The notes beneath the pieces were generated by a model that saw only the letters and a program-made list of their open reading frames with translations, was not told the origin of the DNA and made no database searches. Source: Caulobacter sp. CCUG 60055 (GTDB taxonomy: Bacteria > Pseudomonadota > Alphaproteobacteria > Caulobacterales > Caulobacteraceae). From it: DNA of 64,000 nt. The number at the start of each line of letters is the position of its first letter. Within the stretch, counting starts at the first letter, position 1. Location: positions 124,001 through 188,000 of the forward strand of contig NZ_PUIC01000009.1 in assembly GCF_022750545.1 (NCBI RefSeq). The letters run 5' to 3'. Shown one piece after another: positions 47,593-57,943 of the stretch. The translations under genes and the position numbers were made by a program.

Positions 47593-47997
47593 TCAGTTGG
47601 ACGGCGGCAGGGGGCGCGGCTTGCGGTCCTCGCCCAGCGAGACATAGGTGAAGGTGGCGTGCGTCACCTTCACCGTCTCCTCGGCTTCGCGGTGGCGGCG
47701 CCAGGCCTCGACGCTGATGCGCATCGAGGTGCGGCCCTCGCCGATCAGGGTGGCGTAGAAGCTGACCTCGTCGCCGATGACCACGGGCCGCAGGAAGCTC
47801 ATCGCCTCGACCGCCGCCGTGGCGGCGCGGCCGTGGCTGCGACGGGCGGCCACCGTGCCCGCCGCCAGGTCCATCCAGCTCATCAGCCAGCCGCCGAAGA
47901 TGTCGCCGGCCGGGTTGGCGTCGGCCGGCATGGCCACCACGCGGATGACCGGCGCCACTTCGGGCGGGGTTTGCGCGGCGGCCACGTCCTCCGTCAC
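47593..47997 (-). CDS. Acyl-CoA thioesterase, YciA type hotdog
   Basis: 134 residues. Hotdog-fold signature ANPAGDIFGGWLMSWMDLAAG, with the catalytic Asp in MDLA, then FLRPVVIGDEVSFYATLIGEG and VTHATFTYVSLGEDRKPRPLP at the end. Hydrolyses acyl-CoAs. Gene starts four bases after the lpd stop, so it is the last member of the lpd unit. Confidence 0.92.
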   Translation of the reverse strand: MTEDVAAAQTPPEVAPVIRVVAMPADANPAGDIFGGWLMSWMDLAAGTVAARRSHGRAATAAVEAMSFLRPVVIGDEVSFYATLIGEGRTSMRISVEAWRRHREAEETVKVTHATFTYVSLGEDRKPRPLPPSN

Positions 47998-48001
47998 CGG
48001 A

Positions 48002-49405
48002 TCAGGCCTGCATCGCCCAGCCCTCGACGGCCATGGCCGCCTGGCGCAGGGCTTCGGAGCGGGTCGGGTGCGGGTGGCAGGTGCGGGCCACGTCTTCCGA
48101 CGCCGCCGCGAACTCCATGGCCACGCAGAACTCGGCGATCATGTCGCCGACGTTGGGGCCGACCATGTGGGCGCCGAGGATGCGGTCGGTCTTGGCGTCG
48201 GCCAGCACCTTCACGAAGCCCTCGGTCTCGTGGTTGATCTTGGCCCGGCTGTTGGCCATGAACGGGAACTTGCCGACCTTGTAGGCGATCCCGGCGGCCT
48301 TGAGCTCCTCCTCGGTCTTGCCGACCGTGGCCACTTCCGGCTTGGTGTAGATCACGCCCGGGATGATGTCGGGATTGACGTGGCCGGCCTTGCCCGCGAT
48401 CAGCTCGATGCAGGCCACCGCCTCGTCCTCGGCCTTGTGCGCCAGCATCGGGCCGGTGGTGACGTCGCCGATCACCCACACGCCGGCCGCGCCGGTCTTG
48501 AAGTGGCCGTCATGGCCGACCACGCCGCGCTTGTCGGTCTGGACGCCCACGGTCTCCAGGCCGAGGCCCTGCGTGTACGGACGCCGACCGATGGCGACCA
48601 GCACATAGTCGGCCTTCAGCGTCTCGGCCGCGCCGCCGGCCACCGGCTCGACGGTCAGCTCGACGCCCTTGGCCGAGGCCTTGGCGCCGGTGACCTTGGA
48701 GCCGAGCTTGAAGACGAAGCCCTGCTTGGTCAGGCTGCGCTGGAAGGTCTTGGCGGTCTCCTCGTCGGTGCCGGGGCAGATGCGGTCGAGGAACTCGACC
48801 ACGGTGACCTCGGCGCCCAGGCGGCGCCACACCGAGCCCAGCTCCAGGCCGATGACGCCGGCGCCGACGATCACCAGGCTCTTCGGCACTTCCGGCAGCG
48901 ACAGGGCGCCGGTGGAATCGACGATGCGCTTGTTGTCCACGGTCACGCCGGGCAGCGGCGTCGGCTCCGAGCCGGTGGCGATGACGATGTTCTTGGTCTC
49001 GAGGGTGGTTTCCGAGCCGTCGGCGGCCTTGACCACCACCTTGCCGGGCCCGTCGATGCGGCCCCAGCCCTTGACCCACTCGACCTTGTTCTTCTTGAAC
49101 AGAAACTCGACGCCCTTGGTCAGGTTGATGACCGACTCGGCCTTCTGCTTCATCATCTGGGCGAGGTCGAGCTTGGGCTGAACCTGGATGCCCAGGTTGG
49201 CGAACTCGCCGCCGGCCGCCGCCTCATACATCTCCGAAGCGTGCAGCAACGCCTTGGAGGGCATGCAGCCGACGTTCAGGCAGGTGCCGCCCAGGGTCTC
49301 GCGCCCCTCGACGCAGGCGACCTTCAGACCCAGCTGACCCGCGCGGATCGCTGCGTTGTAGCCGCCGGGGCCGGCGCCGATGATGACGACATCGTATTGG
49401 GACAT
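48002..49405 (-). CDS. lpd: Dihydrolipoyl dehydrogenase (E3)
   Basis: 467 residues. FAD motif [17 protein letters not shown], redox disulfide in [20 protein letters not shown] motif [10 protein letters not shown], and the C-terminal active-site His region [14 protein letters not shown]. Serves 2-oxoglutarate dehydrogenase (and possibly others). It lies downstream of sucA-odhB but separated by an opposite-strand esterase, so it needs its own promoter in 49406-49679, a gap in which I see no other feature. Confidence 0.97.
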   Translation of the reverse strand: MSQYDVVIIGAGPGGYNAAIRAGQLGLKVACVEGRETLGGTCLNVGCMPSKALLHASEMYEAAAGGEFANLGIQVQPKLDLAQMMKQKAESVINLTKGVEFLFKKNKVEWVKGWGRIDGPGKVVVKAADGSETTLETKNIVIATGSEPTPLPGVTVDNKRIVDSTGALSLPEVPKSLVIVGAGVIGLELGSVWRRLGAEVTVVEFLDRICPGTDEETAKTFQRSLTKQGFVFKLGSKVTGAKASAKGVELTVEPVAGGAAETLKADYVLVAIGRRPYTQGLGLETVGVQTDKRGVVGHDGHFKTGAAGVWVIGDVTTGPMLAHKAEDEAVACIELIAGKAGHVNPDIIPGVIYTKPEVATVGKTEEELKAAGIAYKVGKFPFMANSRAKINHETEGFVKVLADAKTDRILGAHMVGPNVGDMIAEFCVAMEFAAASEDVARTCHPHPTRSEALRQAAMAVEGWAMQA

Positions 49406-49679
49406 GAACCTTCGCCTTGATGCGCGCCGCGGCCGGCGCCGGACAGGACCTTTGAGATCGTTCAGCCTTTCCGTCCGGGAGACGGAGGGCGTCGCGGCGT
49501 ACTACTACCGCCGCCGATCCATGGATCAACCCATAGATCGGACTCGACGCCCGTCGGCGCAAGGAATTCGCCGCCGGGACCAAGGGCGCCGGCCGCGCTT
49601 TACGGCCCGGCGAGCCGGCGACTATGGTCGGGGGCGGCGACGTCGGGAGCGCCGCCCGACGCTGAAAGACCCTGCCTGC

Positions 49680-50528
49680 ATGTTCAAGCTTATCCTATCG
49701 GCGCTGTCGGCCGGCGTCCTCGTCTGCGCCGCGCCCGCCCAGGCCGCCGCGCCCGCCCCCGCCGCGGACCAGGGCCGGCCGATCGTCATCGGCCGCGCCT
49801 ACGACCTGGCCTCGGCGACGCTCAAGGAGACCCGCCGCATCAACGTCTACCTGCCGCCGGGCTATCCCGCGGCGGGCAAGGCCTATCCGGTGGTCTATCT
49901 GATCGACGGCGGCGAGGATGAGGACTTCCCCCACATCGCCGGCCTCGCCCAGCTCGGCGCCCTCGGCGGCGCTTACCGCGAGATGATCGTGGTCGGCGTC
50001 GCCGGCGCCGACCGCAAGCGCGACCTCACCTATCCGTCGGGCGATCCCCGCGACCGCAAGGACCTGCCCACCAGCGGCGGGTCGGCCGCCTTCCGCCGCT
50101 TCCTGACCGAGGAGCTGCAGCCCTGGGTCAAGGCGCGTTACCCCGCCGGCGGCGAGACGGCGCTGATGGGCGAATCCCTGGCCGGCCTGTTCGTGGTCGA
50201 GACCTTCCTTCGCCAGCCTGGCGCATTCGACGCCTATATCGCCGTCAGTCCCAGCCTTTGGTGGGACAATGGCCGGCTGGCCAAGGGTTCGGCCGCCCTG
50301 CTGGCCGCCCAGCCGCCGGGACGGCGGGCCCTGTTCCTGTCCATCGGCGACGAAGGCCGCGAGATGCAGGCCGGCGTCGACGACCTGACCGCCGCGCTGA
50401 GGGCCAAGCCGCCGGAGGGCCTGACCTGGCGCTACCAGCCGATGCCGGCCGAGCATCACAATTCGATCTACCACCCCGCCGCCCTGGCGGCGTTCAGGGC
50501 GCTGTTCGCCGAGCCGGCCGGGCGCTAG
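49680..50528 (+). CDS. Exported esterase of the Esterase_D/Fes family
   Basis: 282 residues with signal peptide (cleavage near AQA-AA). Fold markers: RRINVYLPPGY, YPVVYLIDGGEDEDFPH, nucleophile elbow GESLAGLFVVE (Ser about 158), SPSLWWDNG, and H in PAEHHNSIYHPA for the triad. Related to siderophore esterases such as IroE, but can be a general carboxylesterase. It is inserted on the opposite strand between odhB and lpd. Confidence 0.85.
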   Translation: MFKLILSALSAGVLVCAAPAQAAAPAPAADQGRPIVIGRAYDLASATLKETRRINVYLPPGYPAAGKAYPVVYLIDGGEDEDFPHIAGLAQLGALGGAYREMIVVGVAGADRKRDLTYPSGDPRDRKDLPTSGGSAAFRRFLTEELQPWVKARYPAGGETALMGESLAGLFVVETFLRQPGAFDAYIAVSPSLWWDNGRLAKGSAALLAAQPPGRRALFLSIGDEGREMQAGVDDLTAALRAKPPEGLTWRYQPMPAEHHNSIYHPAALAAFRALFAEPAGR

Positions 50529-50543
50529 TCGCCCAAATGAAAA

Positions 50544-50565
50544 GGGCGGCCCCGCGGGGCCGCCC
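50544..50565. terminator. Strong hairpin between esterase and odhB
   Basis: Ten-pair stem GGGCGGCCCC / GGGGCCGCCC with a 2-base loop, preceded by AAAA on the plus strand (so TTTT follows on the minus strand). Located between the convergent ends of the esterase and odhB genes; a likely bidirectional terminator. Confidence 0.75.
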
Positions 50566-50590
50566 GATCACGGAGCCTGGATGCCCGGCC

Positions 50591-51802
50591 CTAGATGTCC
50601 AGCAGCAGGCGCTGCGGGTCCTCGATGTGCTCCTTGACCTTGACCAGGAAGGTCACGGCGCCCTGGCCGTCGACGACGCGGTGGTCGTAGCTGAGGGCGA
50701 GGTACATCATCGGGCGGACGACGACCTGGCCGCCCACCACCATCGCCCGGTCCTTGATGGCGTGCATGCCCAGGATGCCCGACTGCGGCGCGTTGAGGAT
50801 CGGCGTCGACATCAGCGAGCCGTAGATGCCGCCGTTGGTGATCGAGAACGTGCCGCCCTGGAGGTCGTCCAGCGCCAGCTGGCCGTCGCGGGCCTTCTTG
50901 CCCAGGGCGCCGATGGCCTTTTCGATCTCGGCCAGGTTCATGGCGTCGGCGTCGCGCACCACCGGCACCACCAGGCCCTTCTCGGTGCCGACGGCGATGC
51001 CGATGTCGTAGTGGTTCTTGTAGACCAGCTCGTCGCCGTCGATCTCGGCGTTGACGGCCGGCACGTCCTTGAGCGCGGCGATGCAGGCCTTCACGAAGAA
51101 GCTCATGAAGCCGAGCTTCACGCCGTGGCGCTTCTCGAACACGTCCTTGTACTGATTGCGCAGGGCCATGACCGCGCTCATGTCGACCTCGTTGAAGGTC
51201 GTCAGCATGGCGGCGGTGTTCTGCGCCTCCTTCAGACGGCGGGCGATGGTCTGGCGCAGGCGGGTCATGCGCACCCGCTCTTCGCGCTCGTGCGGCGGAC
51301 GCGGCGCGGCGGCGACCGGCGCGGCGGCGCGCGCCTCGAGGGCGGCCAGGGCGTCGCCCTTGGTGACGCGGCCGTCCTTGCCGGTGCCGGCGACGCCCGA
51401 GGTGTCGAGGCCGGTCTCGGTGGCGATGCGCTGCACCGACGGCGCCAGCGGCAGGGCCTCGGCCTTGGCGGCCGGAGCCGACGCGGCCGCCGGAGCCGGC
51501 TGCGGCGCGGGGGCGGCCTCGGCCTTGGGCGCGGGCTTGGCGGCGGGAGCGGCCGCGGCGCCGGCGGCGCCTTCGGTCACCCGGCCCAGCACCGTGCCGG
51601 GCGTGATGGTCGCGCCTTCCTCGGCGGCGATCTCGGCCAGAACGCCGTCAGCGGGCGAGGCGACCTCGAGCGAGACCTTGTCGGTCTCGAGCTCGACCAG
51701 CACCTCGTCCTTCTTGACCGCCTCGCCCGGCTTCTTGGCCCAGCGCGCCACCGTCGCTTCGGTGACGGACTCGCCCAGGGCGGGGGTCATGATGTCGGCC
51801 AT
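50591..51802 (-). CDS. odhB: 2-oxoglutarate dehydrogenase E2, dihydrolipoyl succinyltransferase
   Basis: 403 residues with one lipoyl domain (lipoyl lysine K42 in [11 protein letters not shown]), an Ala/Pro linker, the peripheral subunit-binding domain ([15 protein letters not shown] ... [10 protein letters not shown]) and the catalytic domain ending in [15 protein letters not shown] with the active-site His/Asp. Transfers succinyl groups to CoA. 41 bases after sucA. Confidence 0.97.
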   Translation of the reverse strand: MADIMTPALGESVTEATVARWAKKPGEAVKKDEVLVELETDKVSLEVASPADGVLAEIAAEEGATITPGTVLGRVTEGAAGAAAAPAAKPAPKAEAAPAPQPAPAAASAPAAKAEALPLAPSVQRIATETGLDTSGVAGTGKDGRVTKGDALAALEARAAAPVAAAPRPPHEREERVRMTRLRQTIARRLKEAQNTAAMLTTFNEVDMSAVMALRNQYKDVFEKRHGVKLGFMSFFVKACIAALKDVPAVNAEIDGDELVYKNHYDIGIAVGTEKGLVVPVVRDADAMNLAEIEKAIGALGKKARDGQLALDDLQGGTFSITNGGIYGSLMSTPILNAPQSGILGMHAIKDRAMVVGGQVVVRPMMYLALSYDHRVVDGQGAVTFLVKVKEHIEDPQRLLLDI

Positions 51803-51843
51803 GGGAAATCAGCTCCTAATGGTCGCCGCGATCGGCGGGGTTG

Positions 51844-54807
51844 TCAGGCCAGGGCTTCCGCGAGGAAGCTCTTCAGTTCTTTCATGTGCCGGCTCATCAG
51901 GCCGGCGGCGGTCGAGGCCGAGGCCGGGCGGCCGACATAGCGCGCCCGCTTGGCCGAAATCTTCAGCCGGTCGAGCGTCAGCTCCAGCCACGGATCGACG
52001 AAGGTCCAGCCGCCCATGTTCTTGGGCTCTTCCTGGCACCAGACCAGCTCGGCGTTCTTGAAACGCGCCAGTTCGGTCATCAGCGACTTCATCGGCCACG
52101 GATAGAACTGCTCCAGGCGCATCAGGTAGATGTCGTCGACGCCGGCCTCCTCGCGGGCCTCCAGCAGGTCGTAATAGACCTTGCCCGAGCACAGGACCAC
52201 GCGGCGGATCTTGTCGTCGGCCTTGAGCTTGATCGCCGTCGCGCCGGTTCCGCGCTCGGCGTCGTCCCACAGCACGCGGTGGAAGGACGAACCCTCGGAC
52301 ATGTCGGCCAGGGTCGACACCGCCTTCTTGTGGCGCAGCAGGCTCTTGGGCGTCATCAGCACCAGCGGCTTGCGGAAGTCGCGGTGCATCTGGCGGCGCA
52401 GGATGTGGAAGTAGTTGGCCGGGGTCGAGCAGTTGGCCACCTGCATGTTGTCCTCGGCGCAAAGCTGGAGGTAGCGCTCCAGGCGGGCCGAGGAGTGCTC
52501 GGGCCCCTGCCCCTCGTAGCCGTGCGGCAGCAGCATCACCAGGCCGCTCATCCGCAGCCACTTGCGTTCGCCCGAGCTGATGAACTGGTCCATCACCACC
52601 TGGGCGCCGTTGGCGAAATCGCCGAACTGGGCCTCCCACAGCACCAGGGTGTTGGGGTCGGCCAGGCTGAAGCCGTACTCGAAGCCCAGCACCGCCTCTT
52701 CCGACAGGGCCGAGTCGATGACCTCGTAATTGGCCTGGCCCGGACGGATGTTGTTGAGCGGCGTGTAGTGCTCTTCGGTGGTCTGGTCGATGATGTCCGA
52801 ATGGCGCTGCACGAAGGTGCCGCGCACGCTGTCCTGGCCCGACAGGCGGACCGGATAGCCCTCGTCCAGCAGGCTGGCGAAGGCCAGGTGCTCGGCGGTG
52901 CCCCAGTCGATCCCAACGCCGGCCTCGATGGCGGCGCGGCGGTTGTCGATCACCCGCTTGACCGTCTTGTGGCCGTTCAGGCGTCCGGGGATGGCGGTGA
53001 CCTTCTCGCCCAGTTCCCTGAGCCGCTGGGCGGGCACGGCGGTCTTGCCGCGGCGGTCGTCGTCCCGGGCCAGCTGCAGGTGCGCCCACTTGCCGTCCAG
53101 CCAGTCGGCCTTGTTGGCGTGATAGGTCTTGCCGGCCTCGAACTCGGCGTCGAGGAAGGTCTCGAAGTCCGTGACCCAGCCGTCGACGTCGGCCTGGGTG
53201 ATCACCCCTTCGCCGATCAGGCGGCGGGAATACAGCTCGCGGGTCGACGGATGATCCTTGATCTTGGCGTACATCAAGGGCTGCGTCATCGTCGGATCGT
53301 CGCCCTCGTTGTGGCCGAACCGGCGGTAGCAGAACATGTCGAGGACGACGTCCTTGCCGAACTGCTGGCGGTATTCGGTGGCCACCTTGGCGGCGAAGAC
53401 GACCGCTTCGGGATCGTCGCCGTTGATGTGGAAGATCGGGGCCTCGACCATCAACGCCACATCCGACGGATAGGGCGACGAGCGCGAATAGCGCGGGTTG
53501 GTGGTGAAGCCGATCTGATTGTTGACGATGAAGTGGACGGTGCCGCCGGTGCGGTAGCCCTTCAGGCCCGACAGGGTGAAGCACTCGGCGATGACGCCCT
53601 GGCCGGCGAAGGCCGCGTCGCCGTGCAGCAGCAGCGGCATGACGTGGCCGCGGCCGGTGGTCGGGTCCTCGCGCAGCTGCGCGGCCTGCTTGGCGCGGGC
53701 CTTGCCGATCACCACCGGGTTGACGATCTCGAGGTGCGAGGGGTTGGCCGTCAGCGACAGGTGGACGCTGTTGCCGTCGAAGGTGCGGTCCGACGAGGCG
53801 CCCATGTGGTACTTGACGTCGCCCGAGCCCTCGATGTCGGACGGCAGGGACGAGCCGCCCTGGAACTCGTGGAAGATCACGTGATAGGGCTTGCCCATCA
53901 CGGCGGCGAGCACGTTCAGGCGGCCGCGGTGCGGCATGCCCAGGACGATGTCCTTCACGCCCAGCGAGCCGCCGCGCTTGATGATCTGCTCCATGGCCGG
54001 GACCATGGCTTCGCCGCCGTCGAGGCCGAAACGCTTGGTGCCGGGGAAGCGCTTGTGCAGGAAGCGCTCGAAGCCCTCGGCCTCGATCAGCTTCTTGAGG
54101 ATGGCGACCTTGCCCTCGGGGGTGAAGGCGATCTCCTTGTCGCGGCCCTCGATGCGCTCCTGCAGCCAGGCCTTCTCGGTCGGGTCGGAGATGTGCATGT
54201 ACTGCACGCCGATATTGCCGCAGTAGGTGCGGCGGACGATCCCGAGGATCTCGCGGACCGTCGAGGTCTCCAGCCCCAGCACGTAGTCGAGGAAGATCGG
54301 ACGGTCGTAGTCGGCTTCGGAGAAGCCGTAGGTGGCCGGGTCGAGCTCGCTGGCGTCGGGCGCCGGATCGAGGCCGAGCGGATCGAGGTTGGCCGCCAGG
54401 TGGCCGCGCATGCGGTAGGCGCGGATCATCATGATGGCGCGCAGGGAATCCAGCGTCGCGGCGCGGACCGCCTCGGCCGACGCCCCGGGGGCCTTGTCGG
54501 TCAGCGCCTTGGCCAGCTTGGCCTCGACGGCCGGGGCGACGCTCGGCCACTGGCCGTCCAGCGCCGAAAGCCAGTCGGGTCGGGCGGCCGGAACCTGCCT
54601 GGGCGTCCAGGCCGGCTCCTGCGCGGCGCGCTTGACCGCGTCGGCCTGGTCGTGCAGCGAAGCGAAGAACGCCGCCCAGGACGGCTCGACCGATTTCGGA
54701 TCGGCGGCCCACCGGGCGTAGAGGTCCTCCACGAAGGCGGCGTTGCCGCCATAGAGGAACGCGGTTTCCGTCAAAACCTGATTGATGCGTCCAGCGTCGT
54801 CCGCCAT
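51844..54807 (-). CDS. sucA: 2-oxoglutarate dehydrogenase E1
   Basis: 987 residues. N-terminal E2-binding segment NAAFVEDLYARWAADP, HGRLNVLA active-site region, GDAAFAGQG and thiamine-diphosphate motif region, HNEGDDPTMTQPLMY, and the C-terminal LMLLPHGYEGQGPEHSSARLER. Decarboxylates 2-oxoglutarate and passes succinyl to E2. Follows sucCD but is separated by a 176-base gap with a REP-like pair and a possible own promoter. Confidence 0.98.
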   Translation of the reverse strand: MADDAGRINQVLTETAFLYGGNAAFVEDLYARWAADPKSVEPSWAAFFASLHDQADAVKRAAQEPAWTPRQVPAARPDWLSALDGQWPSVAPAVEAKLAKALTDKAPGASAEAVRAATLDSLRAIMMIRAYRMRGHLAANLDPLGLDPAPDASELDPATYGFSEADYDRPIFLDYVLGLETSTVREILGIVRRTYCGNIGVQYMHISDPTEKAWLQERIEGRDKEIAFTPEGKVAILKKLIEAEGFERFLHKRFPGTKRFGLDGGEAMVPAMEQIIKRGGSLGVKDIVLGMPHRGRLNVLAAVMGKPYHVIFHEFQGGSSLPSDIEGSGDVKYHMGASSDRTFDGNSVHLSLTANPSHLEIVNPVVIGKARAKQAAQLREDPTTGRGHVMPLLLHGDAAFAGQGVIAECFTLSGLKGYRTGGTVHFIVNNQIGFTTNPRYSRSSPYPSDVALMVEAPIFHINGDDPEAVVFAAKVATEYRQQFGKDVVLDMFCYRRFGHNEGDDPTMTQPLMYAKIKDHPSTRELYSRRLIGEGVITQADVDGWVTDFETFLDAEFEAGKTYHANKADWLDGKWAHLQLARDDDRRGKTAVPAQRLRELGEKVTAIPGRLNGHKTVKRVIDNRRAAIEAGVGIDWGTAEHLAFASLLDEGYPVRLSGQDSVRGTFVQRHSDIIDQTTEEHYTPLNNIRPGQANYEVIDSALSEEAVLGFEYGFSLADPNTLVLWEAQFGDFANGAQVVMDQFISSGERKWLRMSGLVMLLPHGYEGQGPEHSSARLERYLQLCAEDNMQVANCSTPANYFHILRRQMHRDFRKPLVLMTPKSLLRHKKAVSTLADMSEGSSFHRVLWDDAERGTGATAIKLKADDKIRRVVLCSGKVYYDLLEAREEAGVDDIYLMRLEQFYPWPMKSLMTELARFKNAELVWCQEEPKNMGGWTFVDPWLELTLDRLKISAKRARYVGRPASASTAAGLMSRHMKELKSFLAEALA

Positions 54808-54859
54808 CGCTGATGAACCTTCGATCCGTACCCGGTCCCCGGCTTAGCCCGAGGCCGTA

Positions 54860-54865
54860 AATATA
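54860..54865 (-). promoter_or_regulatory. Possible -10 element for sucA
   Basis: TATATT on the minus strand, the only AT-rich hexamer in the leader, about 53 bases before the sucA start. No convincing -35. Would let sucA-odhB be transcribed apart from sucCD. Confidence 0.3.
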
Positions 54866-54882
54866 GTGTCTTTTCCGCCCGG

Positions 54883-54970
54883 TTCATTCCCGCCGGCGGC
54901 GGGAACCCAGGGGATTTTTTCGGATCGTCGACTGGCGGTCGCAAAAACCTGGGTCCCCGGCCGGGGGCTT
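54883..54970. repeat. Paired REP-like palindromic repeat
   Basis: Two inverted arms: CATTCCCGCCGGCGGCGGG then AACCCAGGGGATTTTTT (54883-54920), and AAAAACCTGGGTCCCCGGCCGGGGG (54943-54967). Each arm has an inner GC hairpin and the CCCAG/CTGGG and T-run/A-run parts pair with each other. Located between sucD and sucA; could terminate sucCD-side transcription or stabilise mRNA. Confidence 0.8.
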
Positions 54971-54983
54971 GGAACGGGGGAAG

Positions 54984-55868
54984 CTAGCCCTTCAGCACCT
55001 CGACGAGGGTCTCGCCGAGCTTGGCCGGCGACGGCGACACGCGCACGCCGGCGGCCTCCATCGCGGCGATCTTGTCCTCGGCGCCGCCCTTGCCGCCCGA
55101 GATGATCGCGCCGGCGTGGCCCATGTGGCGGCCCGGAGGCGCCGTGCGGCCGGCGATGAAGCCGACCATCGGCTTCTTGCGGCCGCGCTTGGCCTCGTCG
55201 ATCAGGAACTGGGCGGCGTCCTCCTCGGCGCTGCCGCCGATCTCGCCGATCATCACGATCGACTTGGTGGCCTCGTCGGCCAGGAACAGCTCCAGCACGT
55301 CGATGAACTCGGTGCCCTTGACCGGGTCGCCGCCGATGCCGACCGCCGTGGTCTGGCCGAGGCCGACATTGGTGGTCTGGAACACGGCTTCATAGGTCAG
55401 GGTGCCCGAGCGCGAGACGACGCCCACCGAGCCCTTGGAGAAGATCGAGCCCGGCATGATGCCGATCTTGCACTCGCCCGGCGTCAGCACGCCCGGGCAG
55501 TTCGGGCCGATCAGGCGCGAGCGCGAGCCGGTCAGGGCCTTCTTGACCTTGACCATGTCCAGCACCGGGATGCCCTCGGTGATGCAGACGATCAGCGGGA
55601 TCTCGGCGTCGATGGCTTCGAGGATCGAGTCGGCCGCGAACGGCGGCGGGACGTAGATCACCGAGGCGTCGGCGCCCGTGGCGTCGCGGGCCTCGGCGAC
55701 GGTGTCGAACACCGGCAGGCCGACATGGGTCTGGCCGCCCTTGCCCGGCGTGACGCCGCCGACCATCTTGGTGCCGTAGGCGATGGCCTGCTCGGTGTGG
55801 AAGGTGCCCTGGGCGCCGGTGACGCCCTGGCAGATGACCTTGGTGTTGGAGCCGATCAAGACTGACAT
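54984..55868 (-). CDS. sucD: Succinyl-CoA synthetase alpha subunit
   Basis: 294 residues. CoA-binding Rossmann domain [30 protein letters not shown], and the phosphohistidine in [16 protein letters not shown] (about residue 250). Forms succinate and NTP from succinyl-CoA with the beta subunit. Its ATG shares one base with the sucC TAA (TAATG), so translation is coupled. Confidence 0.97.
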   Translation of the reverse strand: MSVLIGSNTKVICQGVTGAQGTFHTEQAIAYGTKMVGGVTPGKGGQTHVGLPVFDTVAEARDATGADASVIYVPPPFAADSILEAIDAEIPLIVCITEGIPVLDMVKVKKALTGSRSRLIGPNCPGVLTPGECKIGIMPGSIFSKGSVGVVSRSGTLTYEAVFQTTNVGLGQTTAVGIGGDPVKGTEFIDVLELFLADEATKSIVMIGEIGGSAEEDAAQFLIDEAKRGRKKPMVGFIAGRTAPPGRHMGHAGAIISGGKGGAEDKIAAMEAAGVRVSPSPAKLGETLVEVLKG

Positions 55869-57067
55869 TAGCGGGCGCCCTTCACAGCGGCGACGATCTT
55901 TTCCGCGCCGTCCGACAGGTCGTTGGCCGCGATGACGTTGAGTCCGCTTTCGTTGATGATCTTCTTGCCGAGTTCGACGTTGGTGCCTTCCAGGCGGACC
56001 ACCAGCGGAACCTTCAGGCCGACTTCCTTGACCGCCTCGACCACGCCCTCGGCGATGATGTCGCAGCGCATGATGCCGCCGAAGATGTTGACCAGGATGC
56101 CTTTGACGGCCGGGTCGGCGGTGATGATCTTGAAGGCCGCCGTGACCTTTTCCTTGGAGGCGCCGCCGCCGACGTCGAGGAAGTTGGCCGGCTCGGCGCC
56201 GTAGAGCTTGATGATGTCCATGGTGGCCATGGCCAGGCCCGCGCCGTTGACCATGCAGCCGATTTCGCCGTCGAGGGCGATGTAGGCCAGGTCGTACTTC
56301 GAGGCTTCGATCTCCTTGGGGTCCTCTTCGCTCTCGTCGCGCAGGGCGACGATGTCGGCGTGGCGGAACAGGGAGTTGTTGTCGAAGGACAGCTTGGCGT
56401 CGAGGACGCGCAGATGGTCGTCGGCGGTGACGATCAGCGGGTTGATCTCCAGCATCGACATGTCCTTGGCCAGGAACGCCGTATAGAGCTGGGTCAGCAG
56501 CTGCGCCGCTTCCTTGGCCAGGCCGCCGGTCAGCCCGAGCGCCTTGGCCAGGGCCCGCTGGTGGGTCGGCCACACGCCGGTGGCGGGGTCGATGGAGAAC
56601 GAGTGGATCTTCTCGGGGGTGGCGTGGGCCACGTCCTCGATGTCCATGCCGCCTTCGGTGGAGGCGACCACCGAGACCATGCTGGTCTCACGGTCGACCA
56701 GCAGCGACAGGTAGAATTCCTTGGCGATCGCCGCGCCTTCTTCGATGTAGAGGCGGTTGACCTGCTTGCCCTTGGGGCCGGTCTGGTGGGTGACCAGCAC
56801 GCGGCCGAGCATCTCCTCGGCGTTGGCCTTCACCTCGGCGACCGACTTGACCACGCGGACGCCGCCCTTGGCGTCGGGGCCCAGGCCTTCGAAGCGGCCC
56901 TTGCCGCGGCCGCCGGCGTGGATCTGCGACTTGACCACGAACACCGGCCCGCCGAGCTCTTCCGCCGCCTTGACCGCCTCGGCGGCCGTGAAGGCCGGAT
57001 ATCCGCGCGGGACTGGGACGCCGAACTCTTTGAGGACGGCTTTGGCTTGGTGCTCGTGGATGTTCAT
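55868..57067 (-). CDS. sucC: Succinyl-CoA synthetase beta subunit
   Basis: 399 residues. ATP-grasp domain at the start ([37 protein letters not shown]) and the C-terminal CoA-ligase domain ([31 protein letters not shown]). First gene of the sucCD unit; the 276-base gap upstream to the divergent response regulator must hold the promoter. malate dehydrogenase, often upstream, is not here. Confidence 0.97.
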   Translation of the reverse strand: MNIHEHQAKAVLKEFGVPVPRGYPAFTAAEAVKAAEELGGPVFVVKSQIHAGGRGKGRFEGLGPDAKGGVRVVKSVAEVKANAEEMLGRVLVTHQTGPKGKQVNRLYIEEGAAIAKEFYLSLLVDRETSMVSVVASTEGGMDIEDVAHATPEKIHSFSIDPATGVWPTHQRALAKALGLTGGLAKEAAQLLTQLYTAFLAKDMSMLEINPLIVTADDHLRVLDAKLSFDNNSLFRHADIVALRDESEEDPKEIEASKYDLAYIALDGEIGCMVNGAGLAMATMDIIKLYGAEPANFLDVGGGASKEKVTAAFKIITADPAVKGILVNIFGGIMRCDIIAEGVVEAVKEVGLKVPLVVRLEGTNVELGKKIINESGLNVIAANDLSDGAEKIVAAVKGAR

Positions 57068-57343
57068 GGGATCCGATCGCGGGTCTTTGGAATCGCGTGG
57101 GGACGAGCGCCGTAGACGGCCGGTCGCCCTCGGGCGCGGTTTATAGAGAGGCCCATTCGGCGGCGCAACCGCGCAAGGCCGCTGATTTCGCCCCTTTTTT
57201 CCCTTTGCACGACCAAACGGCGCCCTGATCGGGGCCCCCGCGCTCGACGTTTACGATCTATTCCGGATCGACGTTTAGCTATGCGTGCGGCGTCGAGGGC
57301 GACGCCCCAGTGCGGACCGGTCCTCAGGATCGCGGAGTTCGAG

Positions 57344-57943
57344 ATGTCTGCCCAATCTCCCGGCGGCCGCATAAACCTGCGGCTGACCTCGGTGTTGATG
57401 CTGGACGCCAACAGCCAGGCGCTCGAAATCCTCGTGCAGGTGCTCACCGGCTTCGGCGTCAAGGCCTTCCATCGCTGCACCACCGTCGTCGAGGCGCGCG
57501 AGGTGGTCGAGCGCGCGCCCGTCGACCTGATCATCGCCGACGGCCGCCTGCCCGGCATCGACGGCTACGACTTCGTCCGCTGGCTGCGCCGCCTGGAGCA
57601 GGCGCCCAACCGCCACACTCCGGTGATCATGGTCAGCGGCCACACCAGCGCCGCCGACGTGGCCAAGGCGCGCGACTGCGGCGCCAACTTCTTCGTGGCC
57701 AAGCCGATCACCCCCGGCGTGCTGCTGGAGCGCATCTTGTGGGTGGCGCGCGAGAAGCGGGCGTTCATCGACGCCGGCGCCTATGTCGGCCCCGACCGCC
57801 GCTTCAAGAACGAGGGGCCGCCGGCCGGCGTCGAGGGGCGCCGGCGCACCGACCTTCATGGCGACCTGGGCGCGGCGGTCACGCCCAACATGTCGCAGAA
57901 CGATATCGACGCCCTGATGAGCCCCCGGAAGGCCAGCCTATGA
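57344..57943 (+). CDS. Single-receiver response regulator with C-terminal tail
   Basis: 199 residues from ATG 57344 (GGAG nine bases upstream). CheY-like receiver domain at about 14-135: acidic D21 in MLDANS, phospho-acceptor D66 in LIIADGRLPG, S98 in VSGH and K120 in FFVAKPITP. No DNA-binding output domain. A basic tail of about 65 residues (GPDRRFKNEG, EGRRRTDLHG) ends in SQNDIDALMS. Probably a diffusible signalling protein of the chemotaxis/cell-cycle type. Stop overlaps the next gene's ATG. Confidence 0.88.
   Translation: MSAQSPGGRINLRLTSVLMLDANSQALEILVQVLTGFGVKAFHRCTTVVEAREVVERAPVDLIIADGRLPGIDGYDFVRWLRRLEQAPNRHTPVIMVSGHTSAADVAKARDCGANFFVAKPITPGVLLERILWVAREKRAFIDAGAYVGPDRRFKNEGPPAGVEGRRRTDLHGDLGAAVTPNMSQNDIDALMSPRKASL

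Noticed and set aside
51841-54813. 990-codon plus-strand open frame opposite sucA
   Set aside because: Composition is that of an antisense shadow (His/Arg/Gly/Val-rich, no family features); sucA on the other strand is unmistakable.
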